Positions 1 to 9,406 of a DNA stretch of 64,000 bases are shown one piece after another. Location: NCBI GenBank assembly GCA_964035575.1, contig OZ037893.1, positions 434,001-498,000 of the forward strand. Reading direction: 5' to 3'. Each line of letters starts with the position of its first letter. Position 1 is the first letter of the stretch. Source of the stretch: Rhynchopus sp. YZ270_cl-10. Taxonomy: Eukaryota; Euglenozoa; Diplonemea; Diplonemida; Diplonemidae. Below the pieces are notes generated by a model. It was not told the DNA's origin and searched no databases. It worked only from the letters and a program-made list of their open reading frames with translations. The translations under genes were made by a program, and so were the position numbers.

Positions 1-2540
1 CAAAGAGATCAAATAAGAGAAATGGTTAAGGTACTGGACCTCTCTTAATCACCACAAGATTGGAAGGCACAGATGTGAAAAAATGCACGTGGGCGATACT
101 CACTATCTTCAATTTCCCCCTTTTTGTCCCCTTTTTAAAACCCAGTGTGACATACTCCTTGGAGGCCTCCTTCTTCTTCTTCTCCTTAGGCTGCTGTGTG
201 GTCTGGTTCGGGTCTTTCGCAGACGGGAGCGAACCCGCTGACAGAATAGCCTCGCAGATGACAGGGTCAGCCGTGGATGCGATCTGGTGTGATTTTGTTG
301 TGAGCATTTTTTGGGGGAATTCGCAAAAAAAACAGTACAAATGAACACCTCAGCCATGAGACACCTTAGACAAAGCAAGATGCAAGCCTCACCTACCGCT
401 TAACAATGTGCATACCTTGGCCTTTGAGTGGTTCTCCGGGCGTGGGCCTGTGAGACACCTAATACCGTCAAGCTGACGCGAGAAGGTGACTCTGTTAGCC
501 ATCTTGTCGACCCTCCAGCGTGCCTTGTCTGGGTACATATCATCGATCTTGAAGGACTGCGGCATGCCAATGAGACGCACGGTAAGGTGCGGTATGATTG
601 TGATGACCTCAGCTTCTATTTCAACCGGACATTTGACTTCAGTCTTGTGCGTCATAGCGCTGACCAGCACTGAATCACCCTTCACAACGGAAGAAGGCGA
701 CGCACTTGTCTGAGGTCCACGTTTTTCGGAAATGAGCAAAATGTTCGACCCACGGTGAGGTTTAGGGATAAGCTGTGCGGTTTTGTTTTATGAGATGGAA
801 ATGGTAGGGGCAGGGGCAGGAGGGGACAAATAGCATAATACATACCTCTGTCGAGCACAGCCCTTGGTCCTCAAGCCATGTAATCGAAAACGTGTTCAGT
901 TTTTCCCAGCACTGTAAGAAAGAGACAATAAATGGCAACCCAATGAGAGTAACGTTGATAGTGAAAAAAAGATACCAAAGACAGACGGACACTGAAAAGT
1001 GATCACAAAATTCGAAGAGAAAAAAACATACTTGAGCGGCTTCCTCCAAGAACTCAAGGACCAGGAGGCGCAGGAAGTGAGAGGTGTATTCACTGTGGAG
1101 TGGAGGGTGTATGGTGAAGTCGGGGGAATTGAACAAGGCCCTACTTCGCGTACGGGTCGGGAGGGGCGACGACCGGGATGACGGCCAAAAAAAAGGAAAA
1201 AAAGTTGCCTTGAAATTCAAAGCCCAACCTTGGTACATCGGTGCACCGGGTGGACTACAACCGTGCAGTCCTACAATCCATTGTTGAGGTTTACATCTAA
1301 AAAAAAAAACATACTTCCGGAGTTTGTGCTTGCTGCTATTTTTCGGGTTTGAAAAATCGGGGCCAAAGTACAGCATCTTCCCACCGTAGGTCATCAACTG
1401 CCGAACCTTCGACACCATAGACCTTTGCGAGATCTGACCCAACGCACTGGTAAAGGACTGCACAGGCAGCTTCAGCTTCTTCTCCGGGAGCAACTCACCC
1501 ATCACCTATAAAAAAAGAAGAAAACAACAGTAAGAACCGAAGCCACTACCATAAAGAGAATGTCAGAAGATGCAGAAAAAAAAAAAACATAAAACCTTTG
1601 CAGGTTACCACAGATATTAGCACAATAAAAAAATTGCTAAGATGAATGTGCCTCTCTTTCACAGATGAATTACAAAAAGCCTTTGCATACCTCACATGCC
1701 GCACCCATGTTTCCAATGACCATGCACTTCACAAGCACCTGGTGCACAATCTCGACGTCAATGCTGTTCGGTGGAGTCTCGTGCAAAACCTGCGAATATT
1801 TTGTTATATATCTTCCCCCCCCATTTTATATTATCGGGCCATAGCGACCACCGGAAAGACAGATGCCTACCCTCTCAGGGAACGTAGAAGGAAATCCTTA
1901 AGGGAATAGTATCACAAACCTATTGCATATACACTTTTTAGTATCCTTTTACCTCCTCCTCCACCGGATTAATGAAAAAAAAAACATTATTTTCCCATAC
2001 ATCCAAGCACTTCTCCAACGCACAGTGGTCGAGGTGGTATTTTACGGTCTTCGACGTCTCGAGCATACGACGCATCTCTGGGGGCAGCTGCTGCATCTGC
2101 GGGGGTACGTTCGCCAGCACGAGCGCGTTGTTGGGGTGGTAGTACGAAGCAGTCTGCGGGAACTGTCCGTCGGCACCTTGGGGCACCATGGCAGGGCCGT
2201 GCGGGTGACCGGGTGGCGGCATGCCGGGTGCGCCTACCTGGGGCTGCATGCCTGGTGGGAGCTGCTGCATCTGCTGCAGTGGGGCGCCACCCTGTGGTGG
2301 CATGTACCCCGAAGGCGGCAGCGCGCCCGGTGGTGGTGCAGCGCCGGTTGGCAGCGGGGGCGCGGTCTGCTCCTCAGATGCAGGCTGCGTCTCCCCCGCG
2401 TCCTTCTTCCCCGGCGGCACGTAACGCCCCCCTGTCGCAGGGGCATCGTCAATGTGTTGTTGCTGCTGCGGAGCGGGCGTGTCGGCGTCGCCCGCCCCCC
2501 CAACAACACATTCTACAAGCTTGTCATCATCCCTGTCCAT
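1..2540 (-). CDS. MOV10/SDE3-like SF1 RNA helicase, N-terminal part, multi-exon, 3' end outside window
   Basis: Seven exons can be joined in one frame: 2001-2540, 1691-1789, 1315-1505, 1032-1140, 846-911, 416-769 and 104-283, giving about 513 residues before the left edge. Donors are GTATGG, GTATGC, GTATGT (three times), GTATGC and GTGAGT, and each junction keeps phase. The first exon is Pro/Gln/Gly-rich low complexity. Exons 4 to 6 resemble the region ahead of the helicase core in MOV10/SDE3-type Upf1-like helicases: a segment YTSHFLRLLVLEFLEEAAQ (compare the MOV10 leucine/EE-rich helix), then VVKGDSVLVS, then a beta-rich stretch ending near ANRVTFSRQLDGI. The Walker A motif is not yet reached, so it should lie left of position 1. 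This family acts in RNA silencing, mRNA turnover and retroelement control; that role is family knowledge, not seen here. The last exon (104-283) is the least certain. One intron carries an L3 repeat (1203-1300). Confidence 0.5.
1203..1300 (+). repeat. Dispersed L3 repeat copy inside an intron
   Basis: About 95 bp that matches copies at 20014-20130, 33628-33722, 35816-35912 and 55444-55530. Shared landmarks are a CTTGAAATACAAAGCCC-like start, TTGGTACA, CCGGGTGGAC, a CAACCATGCAGTCCTACA-like block and an ATCCATT...GAGGT end. It lies within the 1141-1314 intron of the helicase-like gene. Confidence 0.65.
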
Positions 2541-3212
2541 ATACCAGTGTCCCGTATATTATCTATCTTCTATCTAAATATGAGAAAAAGAAAAAAAAAA
2601 GGGGGGGGGGGGGAGCTACGGAAGGGGTCGTGTGTTGTGTGTGTTGTGTGTGGACGCTAGAGATGTAGTGTGATGTGTGGGGTGGAGGGGCAGGGGAGAG
2701 GGAAAAGCTCAAGGCAATTTTTTTTAAACTGCACTTTTTCTGGCTGGCACGAAGCGCTAGCAAAACGATATTAGGAACAAAGAAAACCCAAAAAAATACA
2801 TTCAAACGCTTTCCCACACCTCTGCAGTCAGGATCACATTTCCAGTCAGGAAAAAGTGATCCTGGAAAGACTTGACATATGAATTCGACTGAATACACAT
2901 TATGCCGATGTTGCGGGCCACTGACTAGTGGAAGGGTATGTGCACAGCAACGATACAGTATAAAAAACAAAAAAAAAACCGAAAGCAATAGAAAGACAAA
3001 TTGCCTCTTTGCGCACACCTATCTTTACAAACAAGAAAAGCAATACCGAAGACGGGAAAAGACAGAGAGGCCCCACCTGGAGGCACACTACATCTTACAC
3101 GTGGCATGGAGACACAAATGTGTCCCGGTTCAAGATGAACAAAAGTGAAGCAGGCAGACAGATGTGCCCTCCACTGCACCTCCCACTTGATATTATACTA
3201 TACGTAACAGCT

Positions 3213-3290
3213 ACAGATCGCCTGCTCGAGACAGGGTTTCTGCAGCAACCAAGTTGCCCGAAGGCTGGTATTTTGCTACGCCTTCATTTC
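3213..3290 (+). repeat. C5 repeat copy (divergent)
   Basis: Contains CGCCTGCTCGAGACAGGG, then TTGCCCGAAGGCTGG, matching the C5 copies at 36618-36712, 39513-39570 and 52855-52962. The GCC-CGAA-GGC mini-hairpin is intact; the first hairpin is altered. Confidence 0.55.
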
Positions 3291-3580
3291 TAATATTGTG
3301 GTTGGTGGGGTGATGGTGTGGGTGGGGGGGTGATGAAAGTGATGAAGGGGAGGATGGCGGTCTGGAGGAGACATGATGAAAGAAAAAGGAGGTCAGACTA
3401 GGTTCAGAGGTATTGCAGTTCTACAGACGCTGAACCACACAACAAAGTATGGGCAGGCAAAAGACAGAACCTGTGCCAGGGTACACCTGTTCACAGCTTC
3501 CAGCTAAATTAGAAACAGATACACCTCTGTTTTGTGTTATACCAAATAAAAAGCAAATGAATAAAAAAGGAAACGCTGAT

Positions 3581-3615
3581 AAGATGAACCTAAGCCTCTT
3601 GTGCTTAGTCACCTT
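3581..3615 (+). repeat. H1 hairpin repeat copy
   Basis: AAGATGA outer arm, CTAAGC inner arm, CTCTTGT loop, GCTTAG and TCACCTT return arms. Confidence 0.7.
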
Positions 3616-3876
3616 GCAAAAAAAGGGGGTGGTCAGGAAATTCGGACAAATATGGGAAGTCCATATGGGAAGTCTCCGTCATATTGCGCAGAAAACTATG
3701 TGCACTACTGTCTACTAAAATGGAATATGTGGAAAAGAGTCAGAGCCCCACCTGCATGGCAGGTGGGAGTTAAGAGAAATGCACAGTGCAAATCAGCAAC
3801 CCCCAACACCTGCGACCCCTTCTCTGCAGAGGAGCAGCAGCACTCACATGTGTGGTGTTCGCTCTGTGCTCTGTGT

Positions 3877-6141
3877 TCACACCTCAACATCCACCTTCTT
3901 CGCCCCTGCACTGTCGTTCGCGTTGTTCTCCTGCGCCGCATCCGGTGCATGTGTGTTAGGCTGTGCGGTGTCCACGGCCGTCTTCTTCCTCAGCAGGCAC
4001 ACTGCCACAGCCACAGCCACAAGCAACAGTACACCGCCTCCAACGCAAATGCCCACAATGGCGCCAGTGGAGAGCCCGCTACTCCCTCTGTCCGGTGCAG
4101 ACGTGGTCGGCGCAGATGTGGTCGGCGCTGCCGTCCGTGGTGCTGCGGTGTTGACAACACACACAAACACACTCCCTGTGCTGACCCTGGTGTACCCACT
4201 TGAGCAGGCAATTGGCACACATTCACCCGCAATGAACGACATCTCGCTCACACCAGGCACAGTCTGACACTGCAGCGCATCCACAGAGGCAAGCCCTGCC
4301 GACAGCACATCCCCAAGGCCCAGGTCAGACGCCTGCACCTTCTCCGAGAGGCGTGCTGCCACGTCCATTGCAGCCACGTCAAGCAGCAGCATGTCCGACA
4401 CAGACACAAACACGTTCAGCGACCCGCATTCCTCACGCACGTCCGTCACAGTCCCACCCACAAGGCCCACCACAAGCTCTGCGACACGTGCACCCTTCCC
4501 AGAGCTTCCTTCGCAGGCAACGTCGAACGCTGCATGCACCACGTCGGACACCTTCGTATTGCTTGTCACACAGATGTGTGCACGGCGTCCGCTAGCAGCG
4601 TCAAAGGGCTTCGCGAAGCCGTCGCCACAGGTGCAGTATCCGTTCCGCTCACACGTTGCAGAAGTGTCGCCGTGCTCCTGGCACTCTGCATCCGAGGTGC
4701 ACCACACGGCAGCAGCGCTGCTTGGAGCCTCCGTCATAAGCGGGGTGTTTGTGTCCGGTGTGTGAGGAGCATCCGTAGTTCGTGCGCGAGGAACATCAGT
4801 GGGCGGAGCGTGGGTTGTTGTTTGCACCGTGTTCTCGTCGATGCACACCCAATCGAATCTGACGTTGTTGGTCATGTTCCTACTACCCCAACGACTGTGG
4901 CACCATTCGTTGGGCCAGTCGGAAGGACAGGGCAACGGGCGGTATCCAGTCACAAGGGCGCTGATAGTGACGGGGCCTGATGCTGCTACACTGTGGATGA
5001 CGTCACCATGCAAGTCACCTCCGTTGACTGTGATTGATGTATCTCCGGCGATCATGACCCAGCCCGTCATATTCAGTTCCGCCCCAAACGTAAGTTGCAT
5101 AGTGCCGTTGCACGTTATTTGCCAGCACGCAGCCGCATTGATCATTGTCCCCATGTACTTATACACGGTGGGCTGCGTCAGTTCCGTGCACTGTCCTGGA
5201 GAGTTCGTAGTCGGTGTGGGAGGTGCGTGCGGAGCATGAGTTGGCGGTGTGTGAGGAGCATGCGTTGGCGGCGCGTTCTCGTTGATGCACACCCAATCGA
5301 ATCTGACGTTGTTGGTCATGTTCCTACTACCCCAACGACTGTGGCACCATTCGGTGGGCCAGTCGGAAGGACAGGGCAACGGGCGGTATCCAGTCACAAG
5401 GGCGCTGATAGTGACGGGGCCTGATGCTGCTACACTGTGGGTAATGTCACCAAGCCAGTCACGTCCGTTGACTGTGACTGATGTATCTCCGGCCATCATG
5501 ACCCAGCCCGTCATGTTCAGTTCCGCCCCAAACGTAAGTTGCATAGTGCCGTTGCACGTTGTTTGCCAGCACGCAGCCGCATTGATCATTGTCCCCATGT
5601 ACTTATACACGGTGGGCTGCGTCAGTTCCGTGCACTGTCCTGGAGCGTTCGTAATCGGTGTGGGAGGTGCGTGCGGAGCATGAGTTGGCGGCGTGTGTGG
5701 TGCGTGAGTTGGCGGCGCGTTCTCGTCGATGCACACCCAATCGAATCTGACGTTGTTGGTCATGTTCCTACTACCCCAACGACTGTGGCACCATTCGTTG
5801 GGCCAGTCGGAGGGGCAGGGCAACGGGCGGTATCCAGTCACAAGGGCGCTGATAGTGACGGGGCCTGATGCTGCTACACTGTGGATGACGTCACCATGCA
5901 AGTCACCTCCGTTGACTGTGACTGATGTATCTCCGGCGATCATGACCCAGCCCGTCATATTCAGTTCCGCCCCAAACGTAAGTTGCATAGTGCCGTTGCA
6001 CGTTGTTTGCCAGCACGCAGCCGCATTGATCATTGTCCCCATGTACTTATACACGGTGGGCTGCGTCAGCTCTGTGCACTCATCTCCCTGCCCTGCAAGC
6101 ACACCAACAGAGCAGAACAGCAGCACACACAGACGTATCAT
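3877..6141 (-). CDS. Type I surface glycoprotein with three near-identical tandem modules
   Basis: The 754-residue product is intronless. It starts with a signal peptide (MIRLCVLLFCSVGVLAG). Three modules of 148 residues begin with CTELTQPTVYKYMG at about residues 22, 170 and 318. Each has six conserved cysteines, NxT sequons (NMT, NGT) and a Pro/Thr/His-rich linker with repeats of PPTHAP. A Cys-rich EGF-like stretch follows (CTSDAECQEHG...CTCGDGF), then a unique globular region, a Thr/Ala/Pro stalk, a transmembrane helix of about 25 residues (GIVGICVGGGVLLLV-like) and a 40-residue cytoplasmic tail. The 444-bp DNA units are almost identical, pointing to recent duplication or gene conversion. 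The module family is not recognised. A role in surface coat or adhesion is inferred from architecture alone. The 5' flank shares a repeat with the WD40 gene upstream. Confidence 0.88.
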   Translation of the reverse strand: MIRLCVLLFCSVGVLAGQGDECTELTQPTVYKYMGTMINAAACWQTTCNGTMQLTFGAELNMTGWVMIAGDTSVTVNGGDLHGDVIHSVAASGPVTISALVTGYRPLPCPSDWPNEWCHSRWGSRNMTNNVRFDWVCIDENAPPTHAPHTPPTHAPHAPPTPITNAPGQCTELTQPTVYKYMGTMINAAACWQTTCNGTMQLTFGAELNMTGWVMMAGDTSVTVNGRDWLGDITHSVAASGPVTISALVTGYRPLPCPSDWPTEWCHSRWGSRNMTNNVRFDWVCINENAPPTHAPHTPPTHAPHAPPTPTTNSPGQCTELTQPTVYKYMGTMINAAACWQITCNGTMQLTFGAELNMTGWVMIAGDTSITVNGGDLHGDVIHSVAASGPVTISALVTGYRPLPCPSDWPNEWCHSRWGSRNMTNNVRFDWVCIDENTVQTTTHAPPTDVPRARTTDAPHTPDTNTPLMTEAPSSAAAVWCTSDAECQEHGDTSATCERNGYCTCGDGFAKPFDAASGRRAHICVTSNTKVSDVVHAAFDVACEGSSGKGARVAELVVGLVGGTVTDVREECGSLNVFVSVSDMLLLDVAAMDVAARLSEKVQASDLGLGDVLSAGLASVDALQCQTVPGVSEMSFIAGECVPIACSSGYTRVSTGSVFVCVVNTAAPRTAAPTTSAPTTSAPDRGSSGLSTGAIVGICVGGGVLLLVAVAVAVCLLRKKTAVDTAQPNTHAPDAAQENNANDSAGAKKVDVEV
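4807..6083 (-). repeat. Three tandem 444-bp coding repeats
   Basis: Units near 4807-5195, 5196-5639 and 5640-6083 encode the three modules of the surface protein. The same landmarks (CCTGGAGMGTTCGTARTCGG, GTGTATAAGTACATGGGGAC on the gene strand) recur every 444 bp with only scattered substitutions. Confidence 0.9.
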
Positions 6142-7360
6142 CGTTTAGAATAAAAAAAGGCGTGAAATCTGGGAGAAGTGTGTCACGTGTGCAGGGGAGG
6201 GTCAATACTTCTACATCGAGGTACAGCTACAGACTGGGGTAGCGAGGTGGTGGGGAGCGCTAATGGAGCAAAGGCCATGAGTTGGAGATGGGAGTGAGCG
6301 TGAGGGGGCAATGTCTTGCATCGCTTTACAACCCAACAACTTATGTGAAGCTGTGGGCTGTTACAGCTTGCTTTTGCAGGTATTCTGAACAGAGTTGTAA
6401 GGTCTTGCGAGTGATCAAGCTCCCTACTCACGCATAAGTTGCGAGGTGGGTGGTATTACCATCGCTGTGTGGTGTTCGTGATGTGTCGGTGGTGAACAGT
6501 CAGCCAGGTATTTGGATGAAAACACAGTAATTACGCACACCAGCACACAAGGTGCCGACTCAGTTCGGAGGTGACAGAATGTTTGTGTTTGATTTTCATC
6601 ATGCAGGTCAAGAGTGTCGTGTGTGATGGATGTTTCTTGCGCAGCTGAGAACCTGACTCAGGCATGTAGAGCCTGGCAAGAGGGTTGCGAGCTTCTTTGC
6701 GAATCATGCAGGAGGGAAGAGAAGGATATTGCGGATAGTGCCCTAGGGATGACCCTCACGATCATGTGAGCGGCGCTGACAACGAAGAAACCGAGGGAGG
6801 GGGGAAGTGCTTTTGTTGCTTAAACTAGAATGCGAGCCAAATACTCGAGGAGATGTCCATCAACACAGACGTCGCCTTTTGATAGTGTTTGGAATCTCTT
6901 ATTTCGACATGTGAATTTATCGCGTATCGATATTCCGTGTATCCCACTTCAAATCATTCTGGAGAAAATCATGTAATTGACCACTGTCGCCGCACTTTGA
7001 AATGCGGCTCCATCTTGTGACATATACAAATTGATGTGGCCTTTGCCGTTGCCCTAGAGCATCCGCGACAGGCCAGAAAAGGAAAGCACCTGAACACAAT
7101 GTGTGTGCTGAGGCTAATACGCGAAGCATCTCTGCTTTGCTGTGCCTCTCAGCTTTCATGGTGTAAAGGGAGGGGAATTGGGCACTTGAAAAAATAGTTA
7201 AAATGGAATACAAAGCCCTCTTGTGGCAGTGTACCTCAAACAATAAGAGAAAGGGGAAAAGGGTCAGAGGGCAAATGAAGCAGCTAAAAGGGGAATGGGA
7301 AATAGTCCCATGTGCTCAAATAATTGACAACAAGGCAAACAGAACCAAAAACAACGCAGC
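6142..7360. other. Intergenic with duplicated 5' flank
   Basis: No gene. Positions 6317-6700 form a repeat shared with 9500-9716 and 10049-10500. The remainder (6700-7360) is unique apart from a partial L3 copy at 7192-7244. Confidence 0.65.
6317..6700. repeat. Segmental repeat upstream of the surface-protein gene
   Basis: The stretch from GCATCGCTTTACAACCCA to AAGAGGGTTGCGAGCTT recurs almost unchanged at 10049-10500 (with a 70-bp insertion) and in part at 9500-9716. It lies in the 5' flank of the surface gene, and its relatives lie in the 5' flank of the WD40 gene. Confidence 0.85.
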
Positions 7361-9406
7361 TCAATGCAGGTTCCACACATAGACAGCCCCGTCGTGCCCA
7401 GCGGTGGCAAGACGGGTGCTGTCCGGAGAGAAGGCAAGTCTGCTCACAACTGAGGTATGTGCAGCGAGGAGAGAGGCCACAGCACCTGTCGCAGCATCCC
7501 ACACCACCACGTCCCCGAGACCCACCGCAGCGAGGTATGCGTCGTTGGGGCTGAAGGCCGCATCAAAGAGAAACCCCGACGGCAGTGAGAGGGTCAGCCT
7601 GTCGGCACCTGCGTGCCACACACGCACCTTCCCGTCAGGGTACCCCCTTGCCAGATGTGTTGCGTTGCTGCTGAACGAAAGCGAACGCACGTCGCCCAGA
7701 ATCAGGTCAAGCTCCTCCTTCTTCGCACCGTTGTCAGCATCCCACACCACAACAGGGTCCGTCACACGTGTGCCCACACTCGCAATGCTGGCGCCACCTG
7801 CCGAAAACACTGCGTCACGTGTGTAACCCTGGATCACGAGGTCGGGCTTTCCTGCCGTCATTGTGCTGTACTTCCTGACAGCGGAGTCGCTTCCTGCAGA
7901 GATGACCCACTCGCCGTCCTCAGAGAAGGACACACGTGTCACAGGCATGCTGCTGTGCACAGGGAGGTGCAGCAGCGCCACGCCTGTCGCACTGTCGCAC
8001 ACCACCAGGCTTCCACCAGCACCACCAACAGCAAAACGCGTGCTGTCCGGCGAGAACACAATGTCGTACGCGATGAAGTCCACACACGCCGCATGGCGGA
8101 GGAAAGCACCAGTGCCGGCCTCGTAGAGACGCACCACACCGTCGTCGGAGCCTGTGGCGAGCATGCTGCTGTCGGGCGAGAAGGCCACACTGCGCACAGG
8201 TTCCAAGTGGTGGATCTTCAGAGCACAGTTCAGAATCGATGAGCAAGTTCCTGTCAGTGTGTTTGGCTGCACACAAGCAGATGGTGCTTCGGTGTCCCCA
8301 ACAGTAGGGAGTGGTGTGTCCATTGGCAACGCTGGGACAATGGTGGGAACGGGGCTCGGGAGGGCAGCTACGGGTGGGATGGTCGACATATTGCAGGTAG
8401 TACTTCTCGCTGCGCACGCCTGGATGATGTTGTCACTTCTGAAGATCACCTGATCAAAACCTGTAGATGAAACTCCCAGTTTTATTATGCTCTGTGGGTC
8501 AGCGATATAGTTCATCACGTCGTACACGTATACAAATAAATGAGCATCTGAAAAAGTCGCCACGCGGCGACCATCAGGCGACCACGCAAACCCGGACCTA
8601 CCTCCCGTAACCCGAGGAAGCAGCACTTTGGCTACTGCATCAGCAGGTGGAAGAGGAAAGCTCCACCTCACAACTTGGCCGTCTGTGGACCCCGCCATGA
8701 GAGCGCTGCTGTCTGCAGAAAACTTCACAGTCTTAGCGTTGCTCAGTGAGAGCGTAGCGAGCCTTGTCCAGTCGGCAGTGCTGAACACCACCACCACCCC
8801 AGATTCAGCGTTGGAGTAGGCCAGAAAGTCTCCGTCAGGTGAAAACGCAAGTTCGGTGATGGCCCCACCCTCGACCATTTGCAAACTTGCCACCACCGCT
8901 AGGGTATCAACATTGTACACGTTGACCTCGGGAGGGTCGTTCCCAATCAAAACGTTAGTGTAGCCACTCGCCACCCACGCATTGTGAGGGTGGTACGCGA
9001 GTGCCTGCGAGTTGCGGGCCGTCAACGATCCAATGATAGGGGATGCAAGGTTACGCATCACCTTCACTCCATCGAGGGTGGTGGAGATCACGAGTGTGGT
9101 GCCGTCGGGTGCAAAGACAAGTGATTTCACGCTATTCGTCCCATCCAGCGCCGACGTCAGAATGTCTGGCTGCATCCCGTAATGGTGCTCGCCTTGGGCG
9201 GTCTCCGTGGTGCGGATGAATAGCATGTGTTTGTCACTCTCTCCACGAACCGTACCTGCCATGTAAGGTGCATTCGGGTGCACCGCCAAGGAAGACACAA
9301 CCCCATCCTCCCGCGCAATGGCAGAGCAAAACGGTGTGTCAACTGGGCAAGGTGTCATTTCGTACCCACCCATTGTCACAGCCGCAAGAAGCCCAAATGC
9401 GAGCAT
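7361..9406 (-). CDS. Secreted or lumenal protein with two WD40 propellers
   Basis: The 681-residue product is intronless. I chose the ATG at 9406 because it opens a short hydrophobic leader (MLAFGLLAAVTMGGYEM) and because upstream in-frame sequence is repeat DNA shared with other 5' flanks. At least ten WD40-type blades can be seen, with motifs such as SVAFSPDSSMLATGSDDGVV, LAFSPDSTRLATAGHDGAV and FSPDGDFLAYSNAES. They fall into two halves separated by a Pro/Thr-rich linker near residues 335-375. Each half begins with a similar Cys-containing segment. WD40 propellers are usually cytosolic scaffolds, so a leader peptide is unusual. Secretion is inferred from the N-terminus and needs confirmation. 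Its neighbour is another predicted surface protein, and both share duplicated 5' flanks. Confidence 0.85.
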   Translation of the reverse strand: MLAFGLLAAVTMGGYEMTPCPVDTPFCSAIAREDGVVSSLAVHPNAPYMAGTVRGESDKHMLFIRTTETAQGEHHYGMQPDILTSALDGTNSVKSLVFAPDGTTLVISTTLDGVKVMRNLASPIIGSLTARNSQALAYHPHNAWVASGYTNVLIGNDPPEVNVYNVDTLAVVASLQMVEGGAITELAFSPDGDFLAYSNAESGVVVVFSTADWTRLATLSLSNAKTVKFSADSSALMAGSTDGQVVRWSFPLPPADAVAKVLLPRVTGGRSGFAWSPDGRRVATFSDAHLFVYVYDVMNYIADPQSIIKLGVSSTGFDQVIFRSDNIIQACAARSTTCNMSTIPPVAALPSPVPTIVPALPMDTPLPTVGDTEAPSACVQPNTLTGTCSSILNCALKIHHLEPVRSVAFSPDSSMLATGSDDGVVRLYEAGTGAFLRHAACVDFIAYDIVFSPDSTRFAVGGAGGSLVVCDSATGVALLHLPVHSSMPVTRVSFSEDGEWVISAGSDSAVRKYSTMTAGKPDLVIQGYTRDAVFSAGGASIASVGTRVTDPVVVWDADNGAKKEELDLILGDVRSLSFSSNATHLARGYPDGKVRVWHAGADRLTLSLPSGFLFDAAFSPNDAYLAAVGLGDVVVWDAATGAVASLLAAHTSVVSRLAFSPDSTRLATAGHDGAVYVWNLH

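Larger units (their letters stand above)
2541..3876. other. Intergenic, 1.3 kb, one C5 and one H1 repeat
   Basis: No supported gene. It holds a poly-A/poly-G tract at 2586-2613, TG-rich simple sequence near 2635-2655, a C5 repeat near 3213-3290 and an H1 hairpin at 3581-3615. Open frames here lack codon structure. Confidence 0.6.

Noticed and set aside
2213-2668. Plus-strand frames opposite the first helicase exon
   Set aside because: They are antisense shadows of the Pro/Gln-rich exon at 2001-2540.
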